A stretch of DNA of 64,000 bases from Chloroflexota bacterium (GTDB lineage: Bacteria > Chloroflexota > Chloroflexia > Chloroflexales > Herpetosiphonaceae): positions 992,001 through 1,056,000 of the forward strand of contig JAIUOC010000001.1 of NCBI GenBank assembly GCA_020161265.1, written 5' to 3'. Numbering within the stretch: position 1 is the stretch's first letter; the number at the start of each line of letters is the position of its first letter. Below, in pieces: positions 8,643 to 17,900 of this stretch. The translations under genes and the position numbers were made by a program. Under the pieces are notes generated by a model. It was not told the origin of the DNA. It saw only the letters and a list, made by a program, of their open reading frames with translations, and did not search any database.

Positions 8643-10616
8643 ATGTTTGGACGTGAAATTCTTGGGCATCCCGCTGCTGCGCTACGCCGCGAATGGATTG
8701 TAACCAATGGGGCAGGGGCTTATGCAATGGGTTCGCTCTTGGCCAATGCCCCAATTCGCAAATATCATGGCTTGTTGATTGCTGCCTTAGAGCCGCCGCT
8801 TGGTCGTACCTTGTTGGTTGGTGGCTTGCAAGCCAGCGCTGAATATGGCTCAGAAACCTATGAGCTGAGCAGCTTTGAATATAGCGATGGCCGTTTAAGC
8901 GCAGGCCATTGCAACCTTGAAACATGGCAGTTGGATGGCGCGATTCCAACTGCACGGTTTGCGTTAGCCGAGGCAGTGCTCAGCCAACGCATTTGGATGG
9001 AAGATGGAGCTAATACCACCTATCTGCTGCTGACTCATGAGCGTGGCAACGACCCGATCAAACTTGAATTACGCCCCTTATTGAGCGAGCGCGATCATCA
9101 CGATACAACCGTTGAAACCGCTTGGCAGCCCAATTTTGCCGCTTTGGCCAATGGCGTTCTGATGACCACGCCTGCTGGTACGCAGTTGCGTATGCTCAGC
9201 GACCACGCGACATGGCAAACCGAGCCAGCAACATGGGTTGAAGATATTTATTATCGTGAAGAATTAGAGCGTGGCTACCCTGATACCACCCGATTGTTGC
9301 AAGCAGGCCGATTTAGTGCAAGCTTGCAGCCTGGTCAAAGCCTGACCTTGGTATTTTCAACTGAAGCTGAACCAAGCACTGATGGCGTAGCGGCGCTGGC
9401 GCGTGAGCAAGCACGCCAAGCCCAATTGCTCGAGCAGGCTCGGCTTTTGCACAAAGCTCCTGATTTTATCAAGCAACTGGTATATGCTGCTGATCAATTT
9501 ATGGTGCGGCGGGCGGTACAATTGCCCGATGGCAGCACATGGCAAGGCTGGAGCGTCATCGCTGGCTATCCATGGTTTAGCGATTGGGGCCGCGACACCA
9601 TGATTGCCTTGCCTGGTTTGTTGATGGCAACTGGGCGGGCTACGTTGGCGGCTGATGTGTTGCGCACGTGGAGCCATTTTTTGAGCCAAGGCATGTTGCC
9701 CAATCGCTTCCCTGATGTTGGCGCTGAGCCAGAATACAACACCGTCGATGCGACACTTTGGTTTTTTCAAGCGCTGCGCACGGTTTATCAAGCCACTGGC
9801 GATATTCAATTGGTCGCCGATTTATACCCCAAATTGGTCGAAATTATTGATTGGCATGAACGTGGTACCCGCTACTCAATCAAAGTGGCCGATGATTATC
9901 TCTTGACTGCGGGCGAACCCCATGTTCAATTAACCTGGATGGATGCCAAGTTTGAGGATTGGGTGGTCACGCCCCGCGAGGGCAAAGCGGTTGAAATTAA
10001 TGCCTTGTGGTATAGCGCCCTACGAACCTTGGGCGAATTTGCCACCTTGTTAGGCAATGATCAGGATGTGGAGCGCTTTCGCTGTGCTGCTGAACGGGTG
10101 GCGACTGCTTATAGCCGTTTTTGGTCGGCTGAGCATGGCTACCTCTACGATGTCATCGACGGCCCGCACGGCGATGATTCGGCGTTGCGACCCAACCAAC
10201 TTTTTGCGGTTTCGGTGGCGCACTCGCCGCTTGATGATGCCACCGCCAAAGCAGTGGTTGATAGCTGCGCCCGCCATCTTTTAACCTCATATGGTTTGCG
10301 CTCGTTGGCTCCCCACGACTCACAATACCTTGGCCGCTATGGTGGCGATTTAAAAACCCGCGATGCTTCGTATCATCAAGGCATCACGTGGGGCTGGCTG
10401 ATTGGGCCATTTATCAGTGCGATCAGCAAAGTCTATGGGGTTGAGCAGGCGCGCAGTTATCTGCAACCATTCGCCGATCACCTGCGCGATGCTGGAATTG
10501 GCTCGGTGAGCGAAATTTTTGATGGTGATGCGCCGATAACTCCACGCGGCTGCCCATGGCAAGCTTGGAGCGTGGCTGAATTGCTACGCTGCAGCGTCGA
10601 ACTGAATAATCGCTAA
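8643..10616 (+). CDS. glycogen debranching enzyme (amylo-alpha-1,6-glucosidase type)
   Basis: A 657-residue protein with the two-part layout of the archaeal/bacterial amylo-alpha-1,6-glucosidase family. The N-terminal beta domain (REWIVTNGAGAYAMGS, KYHGLLIAALEPP) is followed by an (alpha/alpha)6 barrel carrying GYPWFSDWGRDTMIALPG near residue 310, NTVDATLWFF and LTWMDAKFEDW. It hydrolyses alpha-1,6 branch points of glycogen in the cytoplasm. The length is normal and key acidic residues in the barrel are present. A GH13 enzyme lies 12 kb away at 23024, so glycogen metabolism is represented twice but not clustered. A hairpin at 10624-10663 ends the gene. Confidence 0.9.
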   Translation: MFGREILGHPAAALRREWIVTNGAGAYAMGSLLANAPIRKYHGLLIAALEPPLGRTLLVGGLQASAEYGSETYELSSFEYSDGRLSAGHCNLETWQLDGAIPTARFALAEAVLSQRIWMEDGANTTYLLLTHERGNDPIKLELRPLLSERDHHDTTVETAWQPNFAALANGVLMTTPAGTQLRMLSDHATWQTEPATWVEDIYYREELERGYPDTTRLLQAGRFSASLQPGQSLTLVFSTEAEPSTDGVAALAREQARQAQLLEQARLLHKAPDFIKQLVYAADQFMVRRAVQLPDGSTWQGWSVIAGYPWFSDWGRDTMIALPGLLMATGRATLAADVLRTWSHFLSQGMLPNRFPDVGAEPEYNTVDATLWFFQALRTVYQATGDIQLVADLYPKLVEIIDWHERGTRYSIKVADDYLLTAGEPHVQLTWMDAKFEDWVVTPREGKAVEINALWYSALRTLGEFATLLGNDQDVERFRCAAERVATAYSRFWSAEHGYLYDVIDGPHGDDSALRPNQLFAVSVAHSPLDDATAKAVVDSCARHLLTSYGLRSLAPHDSQYLGRYGGDLKTRDASYHQGITWGWLIGPFISAISKVYGVEQARSYLQPFADHLRDAGIGSVSEIFDGDAPITPRGCPWQAWSVAELLRCSVELNNR

Positions 10617-10623
10617 TATGCGT

Positions 10624-10663
10624 TTGGCAAGCCTTTGCGATCAATGATCTAAGGGCTTGCCAA
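10624..10663. terminator. hairpin after the debranching enzyme
   Basis: Perfect ten-base arms TTGGCAAGCC (10624-10633) and GGCTTGCCAA (10654-10663) form a stem with a 20-base loop eight bases after the stop codon. No T run follows, so it may slow or stabilise rather than strictly terminate. Confidence 0.5.
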
Positions 10664-10699
10664 GCGCCAAAAAGCCACTATGTAGAGAGGGCCGGGCTA

Positions 10700-10708
10700 T
10701 GCTATAAT
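10700..10708 (+). promoter_or_regulatory. extended -10 element TGCTATAAT
   Basis: TGCTATAAT lies 36 bases before the ATG at 10745. It is identical to the elements at 8596 and 24747, and no convincing -35 box accompanies it. Confidence 0.6.
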
Positions 10709-10744
10709 GCAGCCTGTTGCCACTGCCTGTAGGAGACCCAACCA

Positions 10745-11896
10745 ATGACGCACTACTACCCTGATGGTGCTGCCCCGGTCGTCATGCATACGGTTGCACG
10801 CATCGAACGCCAACTACCAGTTGAAGGAGAAGTGCTGGTGCGGGTTGGTAGTCGGGTGGAGCCAGATGATATCGTGTTGCGGGCGCAATATCCACTTGAT
10901 CCTCAAATTATTAATATTGCCCGTGATCTGGGAGTTTTGCCTACCCAAGTTTATTCGAAAATGAAAAAAGAAGAGGGTAATAAAGTTGCCAAGGGCGAAG
11001 TTTTGGCGCGGGCGGGGTTAATTGCTGGCTCTACGGTGGTGGCTCCAGTTGCTGGTACAATAACAACAATCGATCGTAGCACTGGTTATGTGACATTAAC
11101 ACCCAATGCTTTGCCAATCGAGCTCAAAGCCCAAGTTCGTGGGATCGTGATGGAAGTGCCAGATTCGCGCACAGTCATTATCGAAACGCCTGCATCATAT
11201 GTTCAGGGCATTTTTGGCCTTGGTGGCGAGCGTTTTGGCGTGCTGCGCTTGCTGGTGACAGATCCCAAGGAACAAGTTGATATTAGCTCGATCGATGCTC
11301 GTTCAGCCTACGCGATTTTGATTGGTGGAGCCAGCATCACTGCAGCGGCGCTCCGCCGAGCAATTGATGAACAGGTACGCGGTGTGATCGTCGGCGGAAT
11401 CGAAGAACATGAACTGCGCGATTTCCTTGGCGATGATGGTTTTGATGCTTGGCGCACAGGCTATAATACATGGCGCTTACCAGCCCCGCCCTACAACCGT
11501 GATCCTGGCTTGACCCTGATGATCACCGAAGGCTTTGGGGTGCAGCCCATGAACGAAGCGCTGTTCAAAGTTTTAGCTTCGTATGATCAACAAGAAGCCT
11601 TGATCGAAGGCGTTACCCAACTTCGTAGCCCTCAACGCCGCCCTCGGGTGGTGATTCCACTCTCACGGGTACGCAACATCGAGCAAGCCGCCGTGGTGAA
11701 AGCCAGCTTGGCAGTTGGTAGCCCAGCGCGGATTGTGGCTGGTCCACATCGTGGCACAGTTGGCACTGTGCGCAGTTTTCCGGCATTGCCACAACTCTTG
11801 CCCTCTGGTGTTCGTTCGCATGTCGTTGAAATAACCCTTAGTGATGGGAAGCAAACGCTGCTACCGGCAGCAGCTCTTGAACCCCTATCACCCTGA
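10745..11896 (+). CDS. conserved-type protein with hybrid/lipoyl-like N-terminus and C-terminal KOW motif
   Basis: A 383-residue soluble protein of no family I can name. Residues about 20-110 (GEVLVRVGSRVEPDDIVLRA, KGEVLARAG, VVAPVAGTITTID) look like a biotinyl/lipoyl-type or barrel-sandwich fold. The middle (YAILIGGASITAAALRRAI, VRGVIVGGIEEHELRDFLG) looks like an alpha/beta ligand-binding fold. The C-terminus PARIVAGPHRGTVGTVRSFP is a KOW motif as in NusG and ribosomal protein L24. KOW domains bind RNA or RNA polymerase, so a role in transcription or translation is possible. An AGGAG site precedes the ATG. The hybrid kinase gene starts 38 bases later. Confidence 0.65.
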   Translation: MTHYYPDGAAPVVMHTVARIERQLPVEGEVLVRVGSRVEPDDIVLRAQYPLDPQIINIARDLGVLPTQVYSKMKKEEGNKVAKGEVLARAGLIAGSTVVAPVAGTITTIDRSTGYVTLTPNALPIELKAQVRGIVMEVPDSRTVIIETPASYVQGIFGLGGERFGVLRLLVTDPKEQVDISSIDARSAYAILIGGASITAAALRRAIDEQVRGVIVGGIEEHELRDFLGDDGFDAWRTGYNTWRLPAPPYNRDPGLTLMITEGFGVQPMNEALFKVLASYDQQEALIEGVTQLRSPQRRPRVVIPLSRVRNIEQAAVVKASLAVGSPARIVAGPHRGTVGTVRSFPALPQLLPSGVRSHVVEITLSDGKQTLLPAAALEPLSP

Positions 11897-11934
11897 TCCT
11901 ACCAATCTAGGTTGATCGAGGAGTGTAGTTGGCC

Positions 11935-13563
11935 ATGACCGAACGCCAACCTAACGAAGCCTCTGAGTATAGCCGCGCTCCGGCTATCCTTGTTGTTGAT
12001 GATGATACGTCGATTTGCCGCTATTGCTCGAAAGCACTTCGCAATGTTGGCTATCAGGTTGTTGACACCACATCGGGTTTAGTCGCGCTTGATCATTTGC
12101 GCCATCAAGCGTTTGATTTGTTGTTGACTGATATTAAAATGCCTGAGATGAGTGGGCTTGAGTTGGCTCGGCAGGCGCGGGCGTTGAATCCAGGCTTGGC
12201 GGTCATCATCATGACTGGCCAAACCACCTTGGAAACCTTGCGCGAAGCCGTTCAACAGGGCGTAACCAGTTATCTTAGCAAGCCTTTCGAAATTGAAGAA
12301 ATGCGCTTGACAGTAGCTCAAGTGCTGCATCAACGGGCAATGGTGTTGCAAAAGGTCAAGCTTGAAGCGATTGTGCATCAACTTGAATTAAGCAGCGCCT
12401 TTAATCGCACACTGTCGCTCAGCGAATTGTGTGGCGAGATTGTACGGGTCACCAATAGCGAAATTGGCTGTCAATTTGGCTATTTTCTGTTGCAGCAACC
12501 CGATGAATCGCCGCGTTTGTTGATGGGGCAGGCGAGCCATCCCCAATTAAATGAGGCTGGTTGGCAGCTTTTGCAAGAAACCTATCAACAGCAACAGCCA
12601 ATTCAAACCACGCTCAAGCTAGCCGAGGCTGACCACAACGTGATCACCTTTCCGCTGCGAGTCGGCGGGGCGATGATCGGCAGTGCCTTGTTTGATTATA
12701 CTGAGGCCTTGCCTAGTGCTCAGATCGAAGGCATGATGCTGTTGCTCAATCAAGCGGCAGCAGCCCTGAATAATGCCCAACTCTTCACCCGTGTGCAAGA
12801 AGCCAATAGCCGCTTGCAAGAGCTTGATCGGCTAAAGAGTGAATTTATTTCGATCACGTCGCATGAGTTGCGCACGCCGCTAGCGGTGGTTTTAGGCTAT
12901 GGCATCGTGATTCAAGAGCGCAGCGAGCCACCAATTCGTACCTATCTTGATCGCTTGGTTGAGAGCGCTCAGCGCATGAAAGAAATCATCGACGATATGA
13001 CTCATCTGCGGCGTTTGGATACCCGCCAAACCGAGCTACAGGTGGAACCAATTGTGCTCGATGAATTATTGTATGAAGTAATCGATCAAATGCATGGGCT
13101 GGCCCAAAAGAAATCGCAAACACTTTCATTAGCCACCCCACCCGATGCCTTGTGCACCTTGTATGCTGATCGGGCCAAAATTGCCTTGGTGTTGATGAGT
13201 TTGCTTTCAAATGCCATGAAATTCACCCCTGCTGAGGGGATGATTACGGTACGGGCATGGTGTGAGACTGTTCAAGCAGTGCCCTATGAACATGCTTATT
13301 TCAAAGGCACGCTACAACCTGGCCCATGGGTCTTTGTCAGCGTCAGCGATTCAGGCATTGGCATTCCTGAGTCCCATCTGCAACGGATATTCGAGCGTTT
13401 TTACCAAGTAGCCCAATCACTCACCCGAGAGTATGGGGGTACTGGGGTAGGTTTAGCCCTTGTGCAAGGGCTCGTTGCATTGCATAATGGTCATGTTTGG
13501 GTTCAAAGTGAAGAAGGTCGCGGCAGTACGTTTACGGTTGCACTGCCACAGCGGGGGCTTTAG
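11935..13563 (+). CDS. hybrid sensor: receiver - GAF - histidine kinase
   Basis: A 542-residue cytoplasmic protein. The N-terminal receiver (about residues 18-135) has VVDDD and phospho-acceptor Asp66 in LLTDIKMPEMSG. A GAF domain follows (about 150-285). The HisKA dimerisation helix has the phospho-accepting His310 (ITSHELRTPL), and the HATPase domain shows N, G1 and G2 boxes (LLSNAMKF, DSGIGIP, GGTGVGLAL). A receiver at the N-terminus of a kinase lets an upstream kinase gate its activity. I prefer ATG 11935 to the in-frame TTG at 11929 because the GAGGAG site is then better spaced. The receiver-roadblock gene follows 20 bases downstream. Confidence 0.9.
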   Translation: MTERQPNEASEYSRAPAILVVDDDTSICRYCSKALRNVGYQVVDTTSGLVALDHLRHQAFDLLLTDIKMPEMSGLELARQARALNPGLAVIIMTGQTTLETLREAVQQGVTSYLSKPFEIEEMRLTVAQVLHQRAMVLQKVKLEAIVHQLELSSAFNRTLSLSELCGEIVRVTNSEIGCQFGYFLLQQPDESPRLLMGQASHPQLNEAGWQLLQETYQQQQPIQTTLKLAEADHNVITFPLRVGGAMIGSALFDYTEALPSAQIEGMMLLLNQAAAALNNAQLFTRVQEANSRLQELDRLKSEFISITSHELRTPLAVVLGYGIVIQERSEPPIRTYLDRLVESAQRMKEIIDDMTHLRRLDTRQTELQVEPIVLDELLYEVIDQMHGLAQKKSQTLSLATPPDALCTLYADRAKIALVLMSLLSNAMKFTPAEGMITVRAWCETVQAVPYEHAYFKGTLQPGPWVFVSVSDSGIGIPESHLQRIFERFYQVAQSLTREYGGTGVGLALVQGLVALHNGHVWVQSEEGRGSTFTVALPQRGL

Positions 13564-13583
13564 CCTCACAGGTAGGAGTTTGT

Positions 13584-14816
13584 ATGGGCTATAGGGTCTT
13601 TGTGGTAGCTGGTGATAATCCGGTGCTTCAATCGCTGAGTACGGCTGTCACAGGCGAAATCGAACTTTCTATGTTGCAATCTTCCAACGAGGCGTTGTGG
13701 GAGTTGCAGCAAATTGCGCCCGATGTCTTGATTGCCGATTATGATTTGCCCGGGTTTAGCGGCTTGGATTTGGCTGATCTTGTGCCAAATTTTGCGCCCG
13801 ACACGCGGGTGATTCTGGTGGCACGTTCGGCCAATCCTGAGGTTGCTGAACAAGCGGCGCAACGGGGAGTATTTCGCTTCATCGACCGTAATTTAACTGC
13901 GGTGTTAGTGCTTGATGCTTTAGATGAAGCTTTGCAAGCCGCCCCGCCACCGCGTCCGGTCGAACCAGAGCCTGTTTATGAACCAGAACCTGAGCCAGAA
14001 CCACAGCCTGAAGCTCCTGCTCGCTTTGCCCCGCCGCCAAGCGTTTCCAAAGCACCTGCGCCAGCGCGGATGGGTGGCCCACCGCCAGTTTCTAAAGCTC
14101 CGACTCCTGTAGCACGTTCAACTGCGCCCGCCAGCGTGAGCAAAGCGCCGCCGCCAGTTAGCCCGCGGCCAACTGCGCCACCTCAGCGAACGCGCACCGC
14201 GCCACCGCCAGTTAGCGCCCGCCCAACTCCGGTTTCACGTTCCGCGCCACCGCCGGTCAGTCCACGGCCTGCGACCCAACAACCAAACCGCCAAGCACCT
14301 GCGCCAGCGCGGCCAACCGCGCCCGCCCAACAAACCCCGCCACCTGCGCAACAAACGCCACCACCTGCGCCAACCACGAATTTTGATGATTCGTTTGGCT
14401 CGAAGTTGCGTAGCGGTGGTTCGTTGGTGCTCACAGCCGAAACTTTGGCTCCCTTGGTAGCAAAACTCAAGGATCTCGGCGTACAGCTTGGGGCGCAATC
14501 AACGATTTTGACCGACCGTTGGGGCGTGCCCTTGGTCGAAGAAGGTCATACCTCGCTACCCTTGCCGCCATTTTTGCCCTTGTTGGCGACCAGTTTCTCA
14601 ACAATGGTCGATTATACCCGTCAATTGCATAACGACCCAGGCAGCGGCCTGTATATGCACGAAGGCGATATTTACGATTTCTATATTTTTGACGTTGGCA
14701 AGCAATTTTTGCTGGTCATGGTCTTCGATAAAACCATCGCTGCCCCCAAACTTGGTACGGTCTGGCTCTATGCCAAACGAGCCGTGCGCGAATTAGCCGA
14801 CGAGCTTGAGGGTTAA
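13584..14816 (+). CDS. receiver - proline-rich linker - roadblock/LC7-like fusion
   Basis: A 410-residue protein. Residues 1-120 form a receiver-like domain with the acceptor Asp52 in IADYDLPGFSGLDL, but the conserved Lys near its end is missing (FRFIDRN), so signalling may be degenerate. A linker of about 150 residues is dominated by Pro, Ala and Ser with repeated PPPVS units. The last 135 residues (SLVLTAETLAPLVAKLKDLG, ILTDRWGVPLVEEG, KQFLLVMVFD) match the roadblock/LC7 fold, which in bacteria regulates MglA-type GTPases and polarity in gliding. A plausible role is linking the adjacent hybrid kinase to a small GTPase, though none lies in the window. It ends at a strong terminator. Confidence 0.75.
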   Translation: MGYRVFVVAGDNPVLQSLSTAVTGEIELSMLQSSNEALWELQQIAPDVLIADYDLPGFSGLDLADLVPNFAPDTRVILVARSANPEVAEQAAQRGVFRFIDRNLTAVLVLDALDEALQAAPPPRPVEPEPVYEPEPEPEPQPEAPARFAPPPSVSKAPAPARMGGPPPVSKAPTPVARSTAPASVSKAPPPVSPRPTAPPQRTRTAPPPVSARPTPVSRSAPPPVSPRPATQQPNRQAPAPARPTAPAQQTPPPAQQTPPPAPTTNFDDSFGSKLRSGGSLVLTAETLAPLVAKLKDLGVQLGAQSTILTDRWGVPLVEEGHTSLPLPPFLPLLATSFSTMVDYTRQLHNDPGSGLYMHEGDIYDFYIFDVGKQFLLVMVFDKTIAAPKLGTVWLYAKRAVRELADELEG

Positions 14817-14826
14817 TTGCCATTTT

Positions 14827-14871
14827 AACGAGGCTCGGTAGTCAATCTCAGCAACTACCGAGCCTCGTTTT
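14827..14871 (+). terminator. strong intrinsic terminator of the kinase/roadblock operon
   Basis: Sixteen-base perfect arms at 14827-14842 and 14854-14869, with an 11-base loop, are followed by TTTTC. The stem starts ten bases after the roadblock gene stop. Confidence 0.85.
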
Positions 14872-15015
14872 CAACCACTTTCACCCGCTAAGGCAGCCCA
14901 TATTAATCCTTCGGTTTATTGCCTACATTCCATTCGCCATCGTATCCTAGGCCTAGCTAATCCGCACTTGCGACAAAGCAGTCACTGCATCTTTTGTGTT
15001 GTGAGGTATTCCACA

Positions 15016-16179
15016 ATGACGACACACGCAGCTACCGGTGCATCGCAGATTGAGCACAGCTATGATGCTGGTTTCGCCGCCGCCCAGCAAGCCTGCACGC
15101 AGCTTGCCCCCCATTCACCCACCTGTCTGATCGCCTTTACCACCGATGCTTATGATCAGGCCGCCGTTGTTCAAGGGATTCGCGCAGCCAGCCAACAAGC
15201 GCCATTAATTGGCTGTTGTGCTGGTGGCATTATTAGCAATGCTGGCACTTTTACCCATGGGGTGGTGCTACTCGCGCTAGCTTCCGATGATCTCACGTTC
15301 GATTTGAGCCTTGTCGCAGGGGTCAAAGCCGATCCAAGCAAGGTTGCCGATCAGTTGGCTGATCAATTAGAGGCTGTTTTAGATAACCCCACTAATCAAC
15401 AAGCTGCCTTGATGTTGGTCGATGGTTTGGCTGGAACCTTGACCGACTTTGTGCAACATGCGACCGCTGCTTTCGGCCCATTATGCCCGCTGGTTGGCGG
15501 CGGCGCTGGCGATAGCTTCCAATTCAAACAAACCTATCAATTTGTCAACGATCAGGTCATTAGCGATGGTGCGGCGGTCGGTCTACTGCAATCGTCAACC
15601 CCGATGGGAATTGGGGTACAACATGGCTGGGAGCCTGCTGCAAGAGGCTTGGTGGTCACACGGAGCGAAGGCACGATTATTTACGAGCTTGATGGACGAC
15701 CTGCCTTTGCGGTCTATCAAGAGCTATTCCCCGATTTGACGGTAGAGAATTTTGGGCGCTTTGTGATCGATCATCCGATTGGCTTGCCCCAAATTAATGG
15801 CGAATTTTTGATTCGTGACCCACTGCGCACCCATCCTGATGGCTCGATCGAATGCATTGCCAGCGTGCCAAAAAATGTGGTCGCACATATTATGCATGGC
15901 TCGCATGAAACCTTGTTCAACGCTGCTCAACTCGCCACCAAACGGGCTTTGGCTGCGCTGAATGGGCCACCAGCAGCATTAATTATTTTCGATTGTGTTT
16001 CGCGTTTGGCCATGTTGGGCGAAGCAGCTGCCACCGAAGTGCAACGCATTCGCGAGGTTGCTGGCTTGGATGTGCCAGTTGTCGGTATGTTTAGCTTTGG
16101 CGAAATTGCTGCTGCTGAAACAGGCGGAGCGCTGTTTCATAACAAAACCGTTGTTGTGTACGCTATTGGTCAGGCCTGA
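15016..16179 (+). CDS. FIST-domain sensory protein
   Basis: A 387-residue protein matching the FIST_N/FIST_C family, predicted intracellular small-ligand sensors. FIST_N signature segments are visible (PTCLIAFTTDAYD, PLIGCCAGGIISNAG), as is the Gly-rich GPLCPLVGGGAGD. The C-terminal half ends with VVGMFSFGEIAA and the typical NKTVVVYAIG. The ATG at 15016 is preferred over the upstream in-frame start at 14968 because GAGGTATTCCACA precedes it. The GAF-STAS gene follows after 22 bases, so both are probably cotranscribed and act in one signalling path. Confidence 0.85.
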   Translation: MTTHAATGASQIEHSYDAGFAAAQQACTQLAPHSPTCLIAFTTDAYDQAAVVQGIRAASQQAPLIGCCAGGIISNAGTFTHGVVLLALASDDLTFDLSLVAGVKADPSKVADQLADQLEAVLDNPTNQQAALMLVDGLAGTLTDFVQHATAAFGPLCPLVGGGAGDSFQFKQTYQFVNDQVISDGAAVGLLQSSTPMGIGVQHGWEPAARGLVVTRSEGTIIYELDGRPAFAVYQELFPDLTVENFGRFVIDHPIGLPQINGEFLIRDPLRTHPDGSIECIASVPKNVVAHIMHGSHETLFNAAQLATKRALAALNGPPAALIIFDCVSRLAMLGEAAATEVQRIREVAGLDVPVVGMFSFGEIAAAETGGALFHNKTVVVYAIGQA

Positions 16180-16201
16180 CCATTGAACGGATGAACCTTG
16201 T

Positions 16202-17179
16202 ATGCTCAATCGTGAAATCGAACTTGCCATCCTCTATGAAATTTCATCGCTGCCTTTAACGCTCACAACGATTGAGGCAACCTTGGATGTTGCGCTGGAT
16301 AAAGTAACCAGGTTGTTTGCCTGCGAAGTTGCGGTCTGCTATGTGCTCGAATCACCATTAACCTTGGTGGCGAAGGCCTGCCGTGGCGTGCGGCTCAAGC
16401 GCGTTTTGCCAAGCATTGAGCTTGAACAACCACAGCAACTCGGCGATTATAGCCATGCCTGGCAGGCTGGCGAAAGCTTGCCATGGCCCACCGACCCCTT
16501 GCAAGGCCAGTACCCAATGCAAGCGGCGATCGGCTTGCCAATTTGGAACGAAGGCGCGTTGCTGGGCTGGATCTATGCTGGGCGTTTGAAGGGCCAAACA
16601 TTCAGCACCGTCGAAGTTTCGCTATTCAACATTTTTGCCAACCGAATTGGCAGCGCCTTGGCAATTACGCTTGGGCGCTTGCGCGATCAGCAACAGCAGC
16701 ACGATTTAGCTCAAGCCAATGCCCAACTTGAGCAAACCCTCACCCGCTTGACTGATGTTTATCAACAACAAGAGCAACTCCTGCAAACCATTCGCGAGCT
16801 TTCGGCTCCGTTATTGCAAATTGCCGATGCCGTGATGTTGCTGCCCTTGATTGGTACAGTTGACGAAGAACGAGCCAGCCAAATTACCGCCAATGTGCTG
16901 ATGACGATCAGCCAAAACCATGCGACGGTCTGTATTATTGACATTACAGGGATCGCCGCGCTCGATTATGTGGCCGCCAATAGTTTGTTGCAGTTAGCAC
17001 AATCGGCGCGTTTGCTGGGAACCCAAATTATCTTGTGTGGCATTTCACCTGATGTCGCCCAAATTTTGGTCTCGTTGGGCATGAATTTGGCCTGCACCCG
17101 CACCACCAACGATTTACAACATGCCCTACGTTTAGCCTTCCAACTAGCCGGATCGCGTGATCATCACATGGTTGCTTAA
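16202..17179 (+). CDS. GAF - STAS regulator (RsbR-like)
   Basis: A 325-residue cytoplasmic protein with an N-terminal GAF sensor (about residues 10-165), a Gln-rich coiled coil (about 165-205) and a C-terminal STAS domain (about 205-315). The STAS core VCIIDITGIAALDYVAANSLLQ and LLGTQIILCGI resembles the RsbR/stressosome class, in which Ser/Thr residues are phosphorylated by a switch kinase. The Thr of DITG is kept; the position usually Thr in 'vDT' is Tyr here. No RsbT-like kinase or PP2C phosphatase is nearby. It follows the FIST gene, suggesting that the two sense related signals. Confidence 0.85.
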   Translation: MLNREIELAILYEISSLPLTLTTIEATLDVALDKVTRLFACEVAVCYVLESPLTLVAKACRGVRLKRVLPSIELEQPQQLGDYSHAWQAGESLPWPTDPLQGQYPMQAAIGLPIWNEGALLGWIYAGRLKGQTFSTVEVSLFNIFANRIGSALAITLGRLRDQQQQHDLAQANAQLEQTLTRLTDVYQQQEQLLQTIRELSAPLLQIADAVMLLPLIGTVDEERASQITANVLMTISQNHATVCIIDITGIAALDYVAANSLLQLAQSARLLGTQIILCGISPDVAQILVSLGMNLACTRTTNDLQHALRLAFQLAGSRDHHMVA

Positions 17180-17185
17180 ACAATT

Positions 17186-17219
17186 AATGGGTGAACTCAA
17201 CCCACTGAGCGCACCCATT
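17186..17219. terminator. bidirectional hairpin between convergent genes
   Basis: Eight-base arms AATGGGTG (17186-17193) and CACCCATT (17212-17219) lie between the GAF-STAS gene and the convergent response regulator gene. Confidence 0.55.
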
Positions 17220-17243
17220 TTGCGTCCCTCGGCCTACCGTTGC

Positions 17244-17660
17244 CTAATCTGGCTCCCAGACTGCCTCGCCATCCATTACCCGTTGTAATTGTTCTGGAAA
17301 CCGATCATGACGTAAGGGTTTACCAATAAACCCATCGAACCCCGAAGCGCGAACTTTAGCAACATCTTCAGCGGTATTATCGGCACTGACTGCAACCACG
17401 ATGGCATTGCTTAATTTTGGATGAACCCGAATCTTTTCGAGAATGCTATATCCGTCATCACCAGGCAAATTTAAATCAAGCAAGACTAAATTAATTGGTG
17501 GAACGTCATTTTTGGCCATAAATGCGAAAAGTTGCTTACCTGATGGCCGAACGTTGCAATAACGCACGCGCGGGTCATCATTCAGCATTTCGGTAATAAT
17601 CCACATGTTATCGGCGTTATCTTCGACAACCATAACAAACGCTTTTTGAATTGGGGGCAT
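17244..17660 (-). CDS. single-domain response regulator
   Basis: A 138-residue receiver domain with no output domain. It has the acidic pair in VVEDNADN, phospho-acceptor Asp in LVLLDLNLPGDDG, the switch Ser of VAVSADN and the conserved Lys in GFIGKPLR. I chose ATG 17660 because AAAGGATG lies upstream; eight further codons are open in frame. It may receive phosphate from the hybrid kinase at 11935 or another kinase and work by protein contact. Confidence 0.9.
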   Translation of the reverse strand: MPPIQKAFVMVVEDNADNMWIITEMLNDDPRVRYCNVRPSGKQLFAFMAKNDVPPINLVLLDLNLPGDDGYSILEKIRVHPKLSNAIVVAVSADNTAEDVAKVRASGFDGFIGKPLRHDRFPEQLQRVMDGEAVWEPD

Positions 17661-17716
17661 CGCTGCATCCTTTCTGTGGTACATGGAGCGCGATAATGGC
17701 GTAGCGATCTCACTCT

Positions 17717-17745
17717 ATTGTATGCCACACTTGAAAAAAGTACAA
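17717..17745 (-). promoter_or_regulatory. sigma-70 promoter for the response regulator gene
   Basis: On the minus strand TTGTAC (17745-17740) and TACAAT (17722-17717) are 17 bases apart, 57 bases before the ATG at 17660. Confidence 0.6.
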
Positions 17746-17900
17746 CTAGCTTGGTTACGACAGCCTTACAAATCCATCCAACGTTCTTGTTGAATTAAAC
17801 ACAGCATGAAAATTATTAAGCAATTATTAAGTAATTTCAACCCAACTTGAACGACTTCTTGAACATGCGGCTTGAAGCATAACCAAATTAAGGAGATTGA

